From contig NZ_LQXM01000029.1 of the NCBI RefSeq assembly GCF_001648555.1, forward strand, positions 124,001 through 188,000: DNA of 64,000 bases. The letters are read 5' to 3'. Positions 17,780 to 27,049 of this stretch are shown here, in pieces; positions within the stretch are counted from its first letter, which is position 1; each line of letters opens with the position of its first letter. Position numbers and translations under genes: made by a program. The notes beneath the pieces are model-generated. The model did no database searches and was not told the origin of the DNA. It was given only the letters and a program-made list of their open reading frames with translations. This DNA comes from Rossellomorea aquimaris TF-12. GTDB taxonomy: Bacteria; Bacillota; Bacilli; Bacillales; Bacillaceae_B.

Positions 17780-19342
17780 ATGTACGCTACTACTGGAACA
17801 ATATTTGATCAAACGGTAGAGAAATTTCGAAACAAAGAAGCTATATATGAAGAAAAAACTGGTAGACGTTTGACATATGGACAGTGGCAACAGGAGGTTC
17901 ATCGAACAGGCAATGCTTTGATTGCTGCAGGAGTGAAAAAAGGTGACCGGGTTTCTACTTATCTGTTCAATACGTTAGAGTTGGCTACTCTTTATTTTGC
18001 TTGTGGAAAAATTGGGGCTGTTTTAAATCCTATTAACTTCAGATTAAAGGCAAAAGAAGTTGCTTATATTCTTCATGACGCGCAACCTAAGGTAGTTGTA
18101 TCTGAAGAAGATTTATCAGAACAATTACAAAATATTGCTAGTGAATTTCCTCATATGATGTTCTGGTTTATTGGAGAGAATCGCCCTTCTTTTGGAGCAA
18201 ATTTTAACGAAAAGATCCGTGAATATTCAACTGAATTACCTTCAATCGAAGTGAATGAAAATGACAGCTATGCCATTATGTATACGAGTGGGACAACAGG
18301 TAGACCAAAGGGAGTATTACACCGTCATCGAGATGTAGCCGAGCAAAGCTTAATTTGCTTATCCGTAATGAGTATACATCCAAATGATGTAGGTTTGGTA
18401 ACAGCTCCCATGTTCCACTGTGCAGAGCTCCATTGTTGTTTTTTACCTCGGGTACAGGCTGGTGCTAAAAATGTGATTCTTCATCAATTTCAACCTCAAA
18501 AAGTATTATCAACAATTGAACAAGAAAATGTGACAACCTTTTTTGCAGCTCCTACTATGTGGAATATGATTTTGCAAGAGGGAGTTGAGAAATATAATAC
18601 ATCGTCCTTACGTGTAGGGTTGTATGGTGCAGCACCTATGCCTCCTGTTCTTGTAAAGGAGATTGACGAAAAATTGGCAATCGATTTAATACAAGCGTAT
18701 GGTCAGACTGAAATGGGACCTGCCGTTACATTCCTCCTTCAGGATGAACAAATATCAAAGGCTGGTTCTGCTGGAAGAGCGGCATATAATCATGAAATCC
18801 GTGTAGTGAAACCAAATGAATACGGTCCATCTGATCCAGGTGATATTTGCCAACCGGGTGAAGTTGGAGAAATTATTGTTCGTGGTTCCTGTACGATGGA
18901 AGGGTATTTCAAACGAGAAGAAGAAACGAAAAGAGCTTTGTATAAAGGCTGGTATCATTCAAGTGATTTAGGGTATTTAGATGAAGATGGATATTTATAT
19001 ATTGCAGACAGAGTGAACGACATGGTTATATCTGGAGGGGAAAACATCTATCCCCGTGAAGTAGAAGATGCCCTGCACGCTCATAAAGATGTAGTAGACG
19101 TTGCAGTATTGGGTGAGCCTAGTGAAAAATGGGGGGAACAAGTGATTGCTGTTATTGTGTCCAAAACGTCATCCCTCACAGCAATAGAATTGGACTCATT
19201 CTTAAAACAAGGAGAGTTGTTAGCGGATTATAAGCGTCCAAAAGAGTATTATTTCGTAAACGAGCTTCCTCGAAATGCGAGTGGTAAAATTCAGAAATTC
19301 TTAATCAGAGAAGATTTAAAAGAAAAAAGACAGAGGGTATAA
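17780..19342 (+). CDS. Fatty acid-CoA ligase (acyl-CoA synthetase)
   Basis: A 520-residue ANL-superfamily enzyme. The AMP-binding P-loop YTSGTTGRPKG is near residue 170, the YGQTEMGP motif near 312, the GWYHSSDLGYLDEDGYL hinge region near 393, and the C-terminal catalytic Lys in NASGKIQKF. It activates a carboxylic acid as an acyl-adenylate and then forms the CoA thioester; the chain-length preference cannot be read from the sequence. The ATG follows AAGGAGG. It is a lone gene with no beta-oxidation partners adjacent. Confidence 0.9.
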   Translation: MYATTGTIFDQTVEKFRNKEAIYEEKTGRRLTYGQWQQEVHRTGNALIAAGVKKGDRVSTYLFNTLELATLYFACGKIGAVLNPINFRLKAKEVAYILHDAQPKVVVSEEDLSEQLQNIASEFPHMMFWFIGENRPSFGANFNEKIREYSTELPSIEVNENDSYAIMYTSGTTGRPKGVLHRHRDVAEQSLICLSVMSIHPNDVGLVTAPMFHCAELHCCFLPRVQAGAKNVILHQFQPQKVLSTIEQENVTTFFAAPTMWNMILQEGVEKYNTSSLRVGLYGAAPMPPVLVKEIDEKLAIDLIQAYGQTEMGPAVTFLLQDEQISKAGSAGRAAYNHEIRVVKPNEYGPSDPGDICQPGEVGEIIVRGSCTMEGYFKREEETKRALYKGWYHSSDLGYLDEDGYLYIADRVNDMVISGGENIYPREVEDALHAHKDVVDVAVLGEPSEKWGEQVIAVIVSKTSSLTAIELDSFLKQGELLADYKRPKEYYFVNELPRNASGKIQKFLIREDLKEKRQRV

Positions 19343-19598
19343 TGAATGAAATTAAGTTTCTGATATTAAGTAAGTGAAATTTGCTATTGGATAGAAATTG
19401 AATGAATTTCTATAGTAAAGGGATCAATCAATAAGATAGAATCCCTTTTTTAGAGAAACAGTAAGCAATAGTAAAGTTTCATTTAAGATTCTTTCCAGCA
19501 AATTTGCATACCTTTCACTCATATTAGACAATATCGAATAATTTGTAGATAAATGGAAAGTATAAGTAATAGATAAAGATAATGAAGGAGGAATGAAA

Positions 19599-19769
19599 AT
19601 GGAAACAAGTATGAGCGTGGATGAAGTGATGAACCAAATTGCCCAATTGATGGAAAAAGAAGGTCAACCCCTTCGTAAGAAACAAGTAAAAAAATCCAAT
19701 CCAGAACTAATGAAAAATGCTTTGTACTATTTTCCAAATTGGGAATCCGCAATTGAACAAAGCAGTTAA
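19599..19769 (+). CDS. Small soluble protein, 56 residues
   Basis: A short gene with an excellent ribosome binding site (AAGGAGGA) eight bases before ATG 19599; an in-frame ATG at 19593 is too close to it. The product begins METSMSVDEVMNQIAQLMEKEG, and has a basic KKQVKKSNPEL stretch and an ending LYYFPNWESAIEQ. The last part loosely recalls the short repeat linked with homing endonucleases, in which a Trp follows a small loop, so a DNA-binding role is possible but unproven. A strong terminator lies 60 bases downstream. Confidence 0.6.
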   Translation: METSMSVDEVMNQIAQLMEKEGQPLRKKQVKKSNPELMKNALYYFPNWESAIEQSS

Positions 19770-19828
19770 ATTTCATTGTACATAATGAAGGAGTCACTTT
19801 AAAAGAATTGAACATGCATGAATGAAGA

Positions 19829-19876
19829 AACCTCAAAAATTCCCTGGTAAGAAAGGGAGGATTTTTGAGGTTTTTT
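19829..19876 (+). terminator. Strong terminator
   Basis: AACCTCAAAAATtCCCt pairs with aGGGAgGATTTTTGAGGTT, followed by TTTTTG. Confidence 0.88.
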
Positions 19877-20050
19877 GTTGTCAATTTTAATTTTAATAGA
19901 GGACATTCTTTAAATAATCAAAGAATAACTTAGTAATAGAGTCAATCAAAATGAGTGATAAAAAATGAAGTGGAATGTTAACAGTATTTAAAGAGGGCGA
20001 CACATGTTTTTCACATAGATAATCCTGCACTACGAATGGGAGAGATCGTG

Positions 20051-20506
20051 ATGGATCTATTTAATAAAGCGAAAAGCGAAGTGGAGAAGATGAAAGAAGA
20101 GGTTGGGATTCCTCTCTCCATTTCATCTTACATGTTAAATGAAATCATCAAAAAAACAGACAAGATAAAAGAGACAAAAGTTCGAATTGCCAGAGGGTAT
20201 ATCATTATCACGGGAAAAGCTGAAATTGAAAAAATGTTTATTAAGAAAGAAATCTCCTTTCTTATTAAGTTAAAGCCTATACTAATGAAAAATAGGGAAA
20301 TACAGTTCGAAATAATAAAATTCAAACCAATCAATCTAAATTTTCTAAACAGCTATATTTTTAATCAATCACCTCATATTCACTACCAACATATGAATAT
20401 TTTTATTGATTTTAATAGTTGGGATATTGTGAAGAAGGTTCCAATTGGCAATATTAAAAAATACGAATTAAAAGAAGGGGAAATTATAATTACTTTAGGG
20501 ATATAA
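20051..20506 (+). CDS. Hypothetical basic protein
   Basis: A 151-residue, Lys/Ile-rich soluble protein that I do not recognise. After an N-terminal helix (LFNKAKSEVEKMKEEVG), it alternates beta-strands such as KVRIARGYIIITGKAEI and EISFLIKLKPI, ending KKYELKEGEIIITLGI. This is a strand-rich pattern like lipid-binding or LmeA-like folds, but that is only an impression. The start is ATG 20051, six bases behind GGGAGAG; an upstream ATG at 20036 overlaps that signal. A terminator follows. The composition is markedly AT-rich. Confidence 0.6.
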   Translation: MDLFNKAKSEVEKMKEEVGIPLSISSYMLNEIIKKTDKIKETKVRIARGYIIITGKAEIEKMFIKKEISFLIKLKPILMKNREIQFEIIKFKPINLNFLNSYIFNQSPHIHYQHMNIFIDFNSWDIVKKVPIGNIKKYELKEGEIIITLGI

Positions 20507-20530
20507 ATAATTGATTATAGAAAGATAAGT

Positions 20531-20562
20531 GAACGAAACCGTCAAAAAGTTTCGTTCTTTTC
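20531..20562 (+). terminator. Terminator
   Basis: GAACGAAAC pairs perfectly with GTTTCGTTC, followed by TTTTC. The next 380 bases to the serine hydrolase gene contain no gene. Confidence 0.82.
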
Positions 20563-20769
20563 AATTGAAACTCAATGACCATTTTAAAAAAACTAGTTAA
20601 GTTCTGTTTTGGTTGTAATAAATGCATTACGATTTCAACATGCTTAGCTTAGTGTAGAAAAGATAATGAATCGGTGGATTCCATTGGTCTATTTTGATTG
20701 TGCCTTGTGTTTAGGTGGTGATAATCTAACATTCTTTTTAATTTAATAAGATTGCATTACGTCTTTTTT

Positions 20770-20787
20770 TTTGAAATAATTGGAATA
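20770..20787 (+). repeat. Isolated TTTGAAATAATTGG motif
   Basis: TTTGAAATAATTGGAATA lies in the 380-base gene-free leader of the serine hydrolase gene. It is the core of the tail submodule seen in the 53-63 kb repeat array, here without the following AAGGGC tail. Confidence 0.55.
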
Positions 20788-20944
20788 ATCGTATGAATAG
20801 GAGTTTTTTAAGAAGGAGTAAAGAATGATAAGCAATAAAAATCCAAATGGATAAACATTTCAGAATCATAGCATATCTGTTTATAAAACTTAAACAAGAG
20901 TTACGACTAACTGTAATAACAGTTACATAGAAAAGGAGACATTA

Positions 20945-22078
20945 ATGAAACAATGGACTGACCAAATAAAACAAATAACAGAATATATTAATGAAATGAT
21001 GAAAAGTCACCAGGGAGTTGGATTAAGCGTTGCCATCGTGAAAGACTCGGATTTTATCTATTCTAATGGCTTTGGATCTTCTCAAACCCATCCTGTAAAC
21101 CAGCCTATGGATGGAAATACTTTGATGAGCATTCAAAGTGTATCTAAGAATTTTATGGCACTTTCGATTATGCAGCTTGTTGAAAAGAACCTGCTTTCAT
21201 TAGATGATTACGTTGTAGATTATTTGCCATACTTCCGAACAAAAAATAAACTACATAGTGATACGATTACGATTCGGCACTTGTTATCACATACGGCAGG
21301 ATTTTCTTCTAACTTAGGAATTGCCAATATGATTGCTCCAAATGTTAGAGAAATTTTTTCAGATACACCGACAGAATATCAAGAAGCATTAAATTATTAT
21401 AATCTAACTGAAGAAGAGACTAGTAGAATCCAAACTCGAGAGGATATAACGAAGTGGTTTGGAAAGGTAGAGTTGGAGTATCCAGTAGGGAAGGGATGGA
21501 ATTATTGTACAGATTCGTATGTAATCCTTGCCGACTTATTTGAAAAAGTGTCCGGTTACAAGTGGGAAACTTATCTAAATGATGAAATCCTGACTCCATT
21601 GAACATGAATCGAACAACAAGTTATTCACGTATAGTTGAAGAAGATAAGAATAGTGCAAGGTATTATTTAGGCAAGGATAAAATAGAAACGCCTTTTCCG
21701 AAAAACCAAATTTCTGCTCCAATTGGTTATTTATACTCTACGGCCAATGATTTAGGGGAATATTTACGATTTCATTTAAACAAGGAACAAAATATCTTAA
21801 GCTCAGATTTAATTGAAGAAATGCAAAATTCCATTCATTTAGTTAGTGAAGAGTGGCGATTTGGAAGTAAAGTTAGAAGCTACGGACTCGCATGGTTTAT
21901 AGACAAATATCGAGGATTTAGAATTGTCGAACATGGAGGAGGGCAAATGGCTGTAAGATCACTGATGACAATGGTACCTGAACTGAATCTGGGTGTGGTG
22001 GTTTTATTGAATTTCGACGGGACTTTGCATCATGATATTTGTGATAAGGTTATAGATGTTTTTATAGACTCCCATTGA
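20945..22078 (+). CDS. Beta-lactamase-class-C-like serine hydrolase
   Basis: A 377-residue penicillin-binding-protein-like hydrolase. The catalytic SxxK is S65-V-S-K68. The second motif position reads YCT (in WNYCTDSY) in place of the usual YSN or YAN, and the third motif is HGG near residue 321. No signal peptide is visible, so it may be cytosolic. Family members are D-amino peptidases, esterases or beta-lactamases; the substrate cannot be told. The ATG follows AAAGGAG. It stands alone, with a long gene-free leader that carries one core motif of the repeat family. Confidence 0.85.
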   Translation: MKQWTDQIKQITEYINEMMKSHQGVGLSVAIVKDSDFIYSNGFGSSQTHPVNQPMDGNTLMSIQSVSKNFMALSIMQLVEKNLLSLDDYVVDYLPYFRTKNKLHSDTITIRHLLSHTAGFSSNLGIANMIAPNVREIFSDTPTEYQEALNYYNLTEEETSRIQTREDITKWFGKVELEYPVGKGWNYCTDSYVILADLFEKVSGYKWETYLNDEILTPLNMNRTTSYSRIVEEDKNSARYYLGKDKIETPFPKNQISAPIGYLYSTANDLGEYLRFHLNKEQNILSSDLIEEMQNSIHLVSEEWRFGSKVRSYGLAWFIDKYRGFRIVEHGGGQMAVRSLMTMVPELNLGVVVLLNFDGTLHHDICDKVIDVFIDSH

Positions 22079-22218
22079 TAAATAGTATTTTTTAGTAAGT
22101 TATTCCTAAAATGTTGTTTAACAATCAAGTGCGAATTAAAACATTCTATTGTAAATTGAATGACATTCGCATACACCTTGAAACTCCTTTAAAATATATA
22201 TAAGGAAGGATGATTGAA

Positions 22219-22614
22219 ATGAGAGAAAAAGATTTTAGTAGTGCAATTACTTTAAAAGAAAGAGCAGTGTCGTTTCTACAACTGGTAGCAGCCGGAAATG
22301 TACGCGAAGCATTCCAAAGATATACGGTTCCTGAATTTTACCACCACAATCCCTACTTTCGTGGAGATGCAGAATCACTTATGACAGCAATGGAAGAGAA
22401 CGCAGCAGAGAACCCTAACAAGATTTTTGAGGTCAAACACGCTTTAGAAGAGGGAGAAATCGTTGCAATTCACTCCCTAGTGAAACAGAATAAAGAGGAT
22501 ATTGGAGCGGTTGTTGTTCACATCTGTCGTTTCCAAGATGAACGCATTGTTGAAATGTGGGATGTAGGTCAACCTATACCGGAGAATTCTCCTAATGAGA
22601 ATGGTGTTTTTTAA
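22219..22614 (+). CDS. SnoaL-like (NTF2-fold) protein
   Basis: A 131-residue protein with the cone-shaped NTF2 fold pattern: an N-terminal helix (LKERAVSFLQLVAAGNVREAF), a FYHHNPYF segment, and strands ending VVHICRFQDERIVEMWDVGQPIP. The motif ...RFxxxKIxExWDxxQ is typical of the predicted SnoaL-like ester cyclases. The substrate is unknown. The start is ATG 22219 behind AAGGAAGG; the ATG at 22210 overlaps that signal. It is a single gene. Confidence 0.8.
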   Translation: MREKDFSSAITLKERAVSFLQLVAAGNVREAFQRYTVPEFYHHNPYFRGDAESLMTAMEENAAENPNKIFEVKHALEEGEIVAIHSLVKQNKEDIGAVVVHICRFQDERIVEMWDVGQPIPENSPNENGVF

Positions 22615-22636
22615 ATTCATAATATAATCTGATTGA

Positions 22637-22688
22637 GTGCGTGCCCCCTAAAGCGTTAAAGCTTCACGTGGGTTAGGCACTTTTTTCG
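22637..22688 (+). terminator. Probable branched terminator
   Basis: An outer AGTGC.../...GCACT pairing with an inner AAGC/GCTT stem ends in TTTTTTC. It closes the SnoaL gene. The following 225 bases hold nothing I can name. Confidence 0.55.
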
Positions 22689-22913
22689 GAATTTCGTATG
22701 TAGAAAGATTAATGTAGTGAAATTAGGACATTGAGAGCTTAATATATTTCATAAGCAACTGGTAGCAGGTCTATCCCTTCTTGTGGCCATCAAGTATAAC
22801 CTAAATTAAGACTTTGGGGATTTTGAAGGTTAAAAGGGAATAAGATAAAAGGTTTGAAACTTCTTTTCCTTACTGCCGTATGTATTTGAAGGATAAAGTT
22901 CTAGGGGGAAGTA

Positions 22914-23045
22914 ATGAGTTATTTTGAAAGGGTTAAAGAAATTCAGCAACTTCAGTGGGAGTTATTTATCGATTATTGGTATGTACAAATGGGTCTTCTT
23001 TTATTGGGAATAGCTTTACTTGTAGTTTGGGTTATAAAGAAATAA
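22914..23045 (+). CDS. Single-helix small membrane protein, 43 residues
   Basis: A short gene with a strong ribosome binding site (AGGGGGAAG) before ATG 22914. An amphipathic N-terminal half (SYFERVKEIQQLQWELFIDYW) leads into one membrane helix (MGLLLLGIALLVVWVI) and a KK end, so the C-terminus is probably inside. No family was recognised. It is followed 83 bases later by another small membrane protein. It belongs to a group of tiny one-helix genes scattered in the accessory regions here. Confidence 0.6.
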   Translation: MSYFERVKEIQQLQWELFIDYWYVQMGLLLLGIALLVVWVIKK

Positions 23046-23128
23046 GTTTTTGGATTTCTCTTTAATCGATATCGGATTGTTGTGGAAGGAAGAGCCCCCA
23101 TTAATAAATTTATCCTTGGAGGATTATT

Positions 23129-23314
23129 ATGATAGTACTATTACTTATTGTTTTTAATGGGTTTATTGGATTTTTATTTATTCAATATTTAATAGACGCA
23201 ATAAAAAGTGATGACAAAGAAGAATTTAAGACAAAAAAACTTAATGCTAGTATAAATTTTGTTTTATGGTCATTCACAACGATCTTTTTGATTGTCTTAG
23301 GAATAAGTGGATGA
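23129..23314 (+). CDS. Small two-helix membrane protein, 61 residues
   Basis: Two hydrophobic helices (residues 1-22 and 42-59) flank a charged loop (KSDDKEEFKTKK). I do not recognise a family. The ATG is well placed behind TTGGAGG. The stop codon is followed within a few bases by a repeat-family head at 23323, the same gene-then-repeat layout seen in the 53-63 kb array. Confidence 0.6.
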   Translation: MIVLLLIVFNGFIGFLFIQYLIDAIKSDDKEEFKTKKLNASINFVLWSFTTIFLIVLGISG

Positions 23315-23322
23315 AAAAATAA

Positions 23323-23502
23323 TAAGCTAATGAGAGCTCATCCAGAACTAGAAAAGCTTCTTTTTTGGCTCTTCTTTTTTATCGCCTGCCCCTTTAAAGA
23401 GAGAATTTTATAGCGGAAATCAATTACTATTTGTTTCTCTGAAGAGCCTTTTATTATGACAATTCCCTAACGTCAAATACATACATTTGAAATGATTGGA
23501 AC
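23323..23502. repeat. Diverged long-type copy of the folded repeat family
   Basis: It starts AAGCTAATGAGAGCTCATCC with a hairpin ending AAGCTTCTTTTTTG, as in the other long copies, and ends with TTTGAAATGATTGGAACT (23485-23502). Inside, at 23383-23397, CGCCTGCCCCTTTAA is the reverse complement of the family tail, suggesting a nested or inverted copy. Confidence 0.6.
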
Positions 23503-23538
23503 TATTCCAACAGGTAATATCCTTGAGGAGGATTCTAA

Positions 23539-23958
23539 ATGGAAATGAATTTAAGAGACAACCAGAAAGTAATTGTTCTTCCTTTCGAGGATAGGTACTT
23601 TAGCAAAATACAACAATTAAATAAAGAAGAAGGATGGACAAATTTAGTAGAAAATAATCTTAATACACTGAATGCATGGAGAAATTCTAATGTAGCATTA
23701 GTTGTAGTAAGGGAAGATGGTGAAATTATTGGCTATATTAGAGGCTTTACAGATGCCCATATAAGTTTATTTATTTGCGAAATGTTAGTTGATAAAAACT
23801 ATCGTGGATATGGGATAGGAAAACAATTAATAACATACGTACACAATCTATATCCCAAAACAAGGATTGAAATGCTAGCCAATCGTTCATCTCGTACCTT
23901 TTATGAAAGACAAGGTTTTCGTGGTTTTTATGGTTTTAGGAAAACTCTAGGAGAATAA
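23539..23958 (+). CDS. GNAT-family N-acetyltransferase
   Basis: A 139-residue GCN5-related acetyltransferase. It shows the acceptor-side strand VVREDGEIIGYIRG, the acetyl-CoA pyrophosphate loop YRGYGIGKQLI (motif Q/R-x-x-G-x-G/A) and the C-terminal RTFYERQGFRGF. The substrate is unknown. The ATG follows GGAGGATTC. It is flanked upstream by a repeat-family copy, as are several other GNAT and Nudix genes in this window, which fits an accessory gene. Confidence 0.85.
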   Translation: MEMNLRDNQKVIVLPFEDRYFSKIQQLNKEEGWTNLVENNLNTLNAWRNSNVALVVVREDGEIIGYIRGFTDAHISLFICEMLVDKNYRGYGIGKQLITYVHNLYPKTRIEMLANRSSRTFYERQGFRGFYGFRKTLGE

Positions 23959-24081
23959 TAAGAAAGTTCTCAATTAATAGGTTCGGGTACTATTGCTTAA
24001 GATTAATATATTGAAGCTTTATAGGTTTTCAATTAGAAATTGTTTCAAATGAAATTTAAGGTATTGTTGGAGGTGGTTAAT

Positions 24082-24951
24082 ATGGGAGCTTTAAAAGGAA
24101 AAATTGCCGTTGTCGCAGGTGGAACCAGAGGAGCAGGGAGAGGGATTTCTGTGAAATTAGGAGAAGCTGGAGCAACCGTTTATGTTACGGGAAGAACAAC
24201 AAGAAAGAGTCAATCTCCAATGGGAAGGAAGGAAACAATAGAAGAGACAGCTGAACTAGTAACAAAGGCAGGTGGAATTGGGATACCTGTAAAGGTCGAT
24301 CATACAGTTGAAGCAGAAGTCATCGGATTGTTTGATAAAATAAGAAAGGAAAATGGAAGACTCGATATTTTAGTTAATGATGTCTGGGGTGGAGATCCTC
24401 TTACAGAATGGGGTCTGCCGATTGGTGAACACAATTTACATAAGGGACTTCAAATGCAAAAACAGGCAGTAGAATCACATATCATGACTGCTCATTATAG
24501 TATACCGTTATTCAAAGAAAATAATGGTGGTCTTATTATTGAAATAACCGACGGAGTCGACTATAAGCCGAGAGGTAATTTTTACTATAGCCTAGCAAAA
24601 ATTTCGAATATACATATCGCCCAAGCTATGGCAGAAGATCTAAAGGATAGTCGTATTACTTCTCTTGCTGTAACACCAGGATTTTTAAGGTCAGAAGCAA
24701 TGCTAGAACTGTTTGGGGTTACAGAGGAAAACTGGAAAGAGGGGGCAAAAGTGGATCCTCACTTTATTGCATCTGAATCTCCTTATTACATAGGTGAAGC
24801 CATTCGTTGTTTAGCTTCGGATCCAGAAATATTTAATAAGACTGGAGGAGTATATAGTACCTGGGAACTATCGGAATTATACGGGTTTAAGGATATTGAC
24901 GGTACACAACCCCACTGGGGAAATTACTTTAAAGAGAATGTTAAGGTGTAA
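24082..24951 (+). CDS. Short-chain dehydrogenase/reductase
   Basis: A 289-residue Rossmann-fold oxidoreductase. The dinucleotide loop GGTRGAGRGIS is at about residues 12-22, followed by VTGRTTR, which suggests NADP. The active site is the YxxxK set in FYYSLAK. The segment LDILVNDVWGGDPL has Asp in place of the usual Asn-Ala-Gly, a pattern found in a subgroup of this family. The C-terminal region is slightly long. The start is ATG 24082 behind GGAGGTGG, not the longer frame at 24040. A repeat-family head begins 11 bases after the stop. Confidence 0.87.
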   Translation: MGALKGKIAVVAGGTRGAGRGISVKLGEAGATVYVTGRTTRKSQSPMGRKETIEETAELVTKAGGIGIPVKVDHTVEAEVIGLFDKIRKENGRLDILVNDVWGGDPLTEWGLPIGEHNLHKGLQMQKQAVESHIMTAHYSIPLFKENNGGLIIEITDGVDYKPRGNFYYSLAKISNIHIAQAMAEDLKDSRITSLAVTPGFLRSEAMLELFGVTEENWKEGAKVDPHFIASESPYYIGEAIRCLASDPEIFNKTGGVYSTWELSELYGFKDIDGTQPHWGNYFKENVKV

Positions 24952-24961
24952 TTCTCAGTCA

Positions 24962-25059
24962 TCTTCAATTAAGGGAGCTTATCCGGAACAGGTAAGCTTC
25001 TTTTTTACGGAAAATAGTTATTGAGTTCGTTAAAGTTATTTGAAATAATTGGAATTAAG
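24962..25059 (+). repeat. Long-type copy of the folded repeat family
   Basis: Head TCTTCAATTAAGGGAGC is followed by a terminator hairpin (GCTTATCC / GGTAAGC then TTCTTTTTT) and the core TTTGAAATAATTGGAATTAA (from 25039). The final AAGGGCAGG tail is lost (AGAAACAGACAG). It separates the SDR gene from the Nudix gene. Confidence 0.75.
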
Positions 25060-25104
25060 AAACAGACAGTTTGTAAAAGAATTTAATAGAAAAGAGGAAG
25101 TCAA

Positions 25105-25536
25105 ATGGAGCAAAGCACACAAAATGTTTATACCCCACCAAAACATATCGTATCAGCAGCTACTATTGTCATCAATGATCAAAATGAGATTTTATTGATT
25201 AAGAGTCCTAGAAATGGTTGGGAAATGCCGGGTGGACAGGTGGAGGAAGGTGAGTCTTTGAAGGACGGTGCCATTCGAGAAACCAAAGAAGAGTCAGGTA
25301 TTGATGTTGAAATATTGAAATTCTGTGGGATTTTTCAAAACGTAAGCCAATCAATCTGCAACACGTTGTTCTTAGCAAAACCGGTTGGTGGAGAATTTGC
25401 AACCTCCTCTGAAAGTGTAGAAGTCGGATATTTTTCTATTGAAGAGGCCTTAGATATGGTAACGTTTAATAATTTCAGGGAAAGAATAGAATATTGCTTG
25501 AATGAAAAGACTCACCCTTTTTATATAGAATTTTAA
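25105..25536 (+). CDS. Nudix hydrolase
   Basis: A 143-residue protein with a full Nudix box GGQVEEGESLKDGAIRETKEES (G-x5-E-x7-RE-x-x-EE-S), where the Glu residues bind the metal. It hydrolyses a nucleoside diphosphate linked to another group; the substrate is unknown. The remainder is a normal alpha/beta/alpha sandwich. The ATG follows AGAGGAAG. It lies just after a repeat-family copy, so it is part of the same single-gene accessory pattern. Confidence 0.87.
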   Translation: MEQSTQNVYTPPKHIVSAATIVINDQNEILLIKSPRNGWEMPGGQVEEGESLKDGAIRETKEESGIDVEILKFCGIFQNVSQSICNTLFLAKPVGGEFATSSESVEVGYFSIEEALDMVTFNNFRERIEYCLNEKTHPFYIEF

Positions 25537-25598
25537 TCGTTTGAATATACCCTTCTTTATCATTGAGAATAAACACCTTTTAACAAAGGAGAATCCTT

Positions 25599-26536
25599 TT
25601 GAAACATTTAGAACAAAGATTGGTAAATAAAGATTTGAGCTTCTCAAAAAGGAGATCCTTAGCGGTACTCATGCAGGAAACATTTATAAAATTGAAGTTC
25701 TGGATGTAGATAATCAAAGTTTCAATTTAATATATAAAGAATTTGCAGCTGATCGAAAGAATGAAATGGAGATTTATACGAAGTTACATCACTTAATTAA
25801 GCCATTTAGTAAAGTGATTTCAGTCTGGGATTCTTCTCCACAAGCGATTCTCATGAATGATTTAAAATCAACACTAAAAGAAGATATTAGATATCAATCC
25901 GAAAAGGATAAGAGAACTCTTATTAAAAAAGTATTAAGGAGGTTAGCAGTTTTACATAGTACAAGTTTTAGTGAGACTGCTATAGATTTACCAAATTACC
26001 AAATAACCTCTCAATGGCACGAATGGTGTTCAGACCAATTGATTCGGCTATGCTCAAGAAATCATTGGGCAAATTCAAATTGGATTAAGGTAATAGATTA
26101 TGCTTACGACCAATTAGATTTAACAAATTATAAGCAAAGTAGCCCTCAAGTCCTAACTCATGAAGACCCCCATTTTGAAAACATTTTTTATCGGGATGAG
26201 TGGGTTTGGTTTATTGATTGGGAGTGGGCAGCTATCGCTTCACCATTAAGAGACATAACGATACTTTGTCAAGATTTATATGATATAGGTTTAATTCAAT
26301 TCGTAAGGGAATCTTATCAGGAAATTCTAAAGAATAACAAACTCCATATTCCTAGCGTAGATTACCTGCGAGATTTTAATTACCTATACATTCACCATAC
26401 AACCATGATGTTAGCATGGGAAATCGAAAAGTATTTTCAAGGCCATACCACCGAAGAGCAGGTTCAAGTAATGATCAATTTTAAGATTAGAGAAATTAAA
26501 AGGATAACTAATGAAACATTAATTTTTTACCATTGA
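25599..26536 (+). pseudogene. Aminoglycoside-phosphotransferase-like kinase with a frameshift
   Basis: The gene starts at TTG 25599 behind AAAGGAG and reads KHLEQRLVNKDLSFS, then meets a stop at 25707. If one base is added in the A-run at 25646-25650, translation continues as KKEILSGTHAGNIYKIEV and joins the intact frame from 25766 to 26536 without a break. The downstream part has the kinase loop LTHEDPHFENIF and the metal-binding WFIDWEWA. The N-lobe is thus out of frame and the gene probably encodes no full product. A sequencing error in the homopolymer or a programmed shift cannot be excluded. The family phosphorylates small molecules such as antibiotics or sugars. Confidence 0.8.
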
Positions 26537-26577
26537 AAACAAGATGCTAATAATAGTGAATTTACAAGAAAAGAAGT

Positions 26578-27006
26578 GTGACAGCTGTGGATTATATTTT
26601 GATAAAAATGATTCTGTTATTATCTTTTTATTGGTTAATAATATATTTGTTTAATAGCGTAATGAGAAAGTGGCTTAATGTTGAAAAGAAGAAATGGTTT
26701 TCATATAACCATTTGAATGAAAAGCATAAGAAATTAGATTGGATGATTAGAATTACTTTTCTTCTTCTCCTCCTTATTAGCTTTTTTTATAATGTCACCC
26801 AAGATCCATTTGATAGAATCTGGTATTTAGAAACACATATCCTTCTTTTTGTATTCATTATTGCATCTGAAACGGTTAGAGCTGTTATGGAGAAGAGATA
26901 TGCCGATAATAGAAATGATTATAAATTTACGATTTCTCAGTTAGCTTTTATTGCACTGTCGATCCTTCTATTTTATACAACTAATTTTTTTGGATTGTTA
27001 AATTAA
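26578..27006 (+). CDS. DUF4181-like membrane protein
   Basis: A 142-residue protein with four predicted helices. It has the signature of the Bacillus DUF4181 family: MRKWLNVEKKKWFSYNHLNEKHKKLDWMIR between helix 1 and 2, then an RIWYLETHILLFVF helix and a conserved RAVMEKRYADNRNDYKFT loop. The function is unknown. The GTG start has only a weak upstream AAGAAAAGAAG. It starts 41 bases after the phosphotransferase frame and may share its transcript. Confidence 0.75.
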   Translation: MTAVDYILIKMILLLSFYWLIIYLFNSVMRKWLNVEKKKWFSYNHLNEKHKKLDWMIRITFLLLLLISFFYNVTQDPFDRIWYLETHILLFVFIIASETVRAVMEKRYADNRNDYKFTISQLAFIALSILLFYTTNFFGLLN

Positions 27007-27049
27007 CAATAATTTCTGACAGAATTATCAACTTTAAGGTGGAGGATGA

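Noticed and set aside
19519..19884. Minus-strand 121-codon frame
   Set aside because: It covers the small + strand gene at 19599 and a strong terminator, and has no ribosome binding site.
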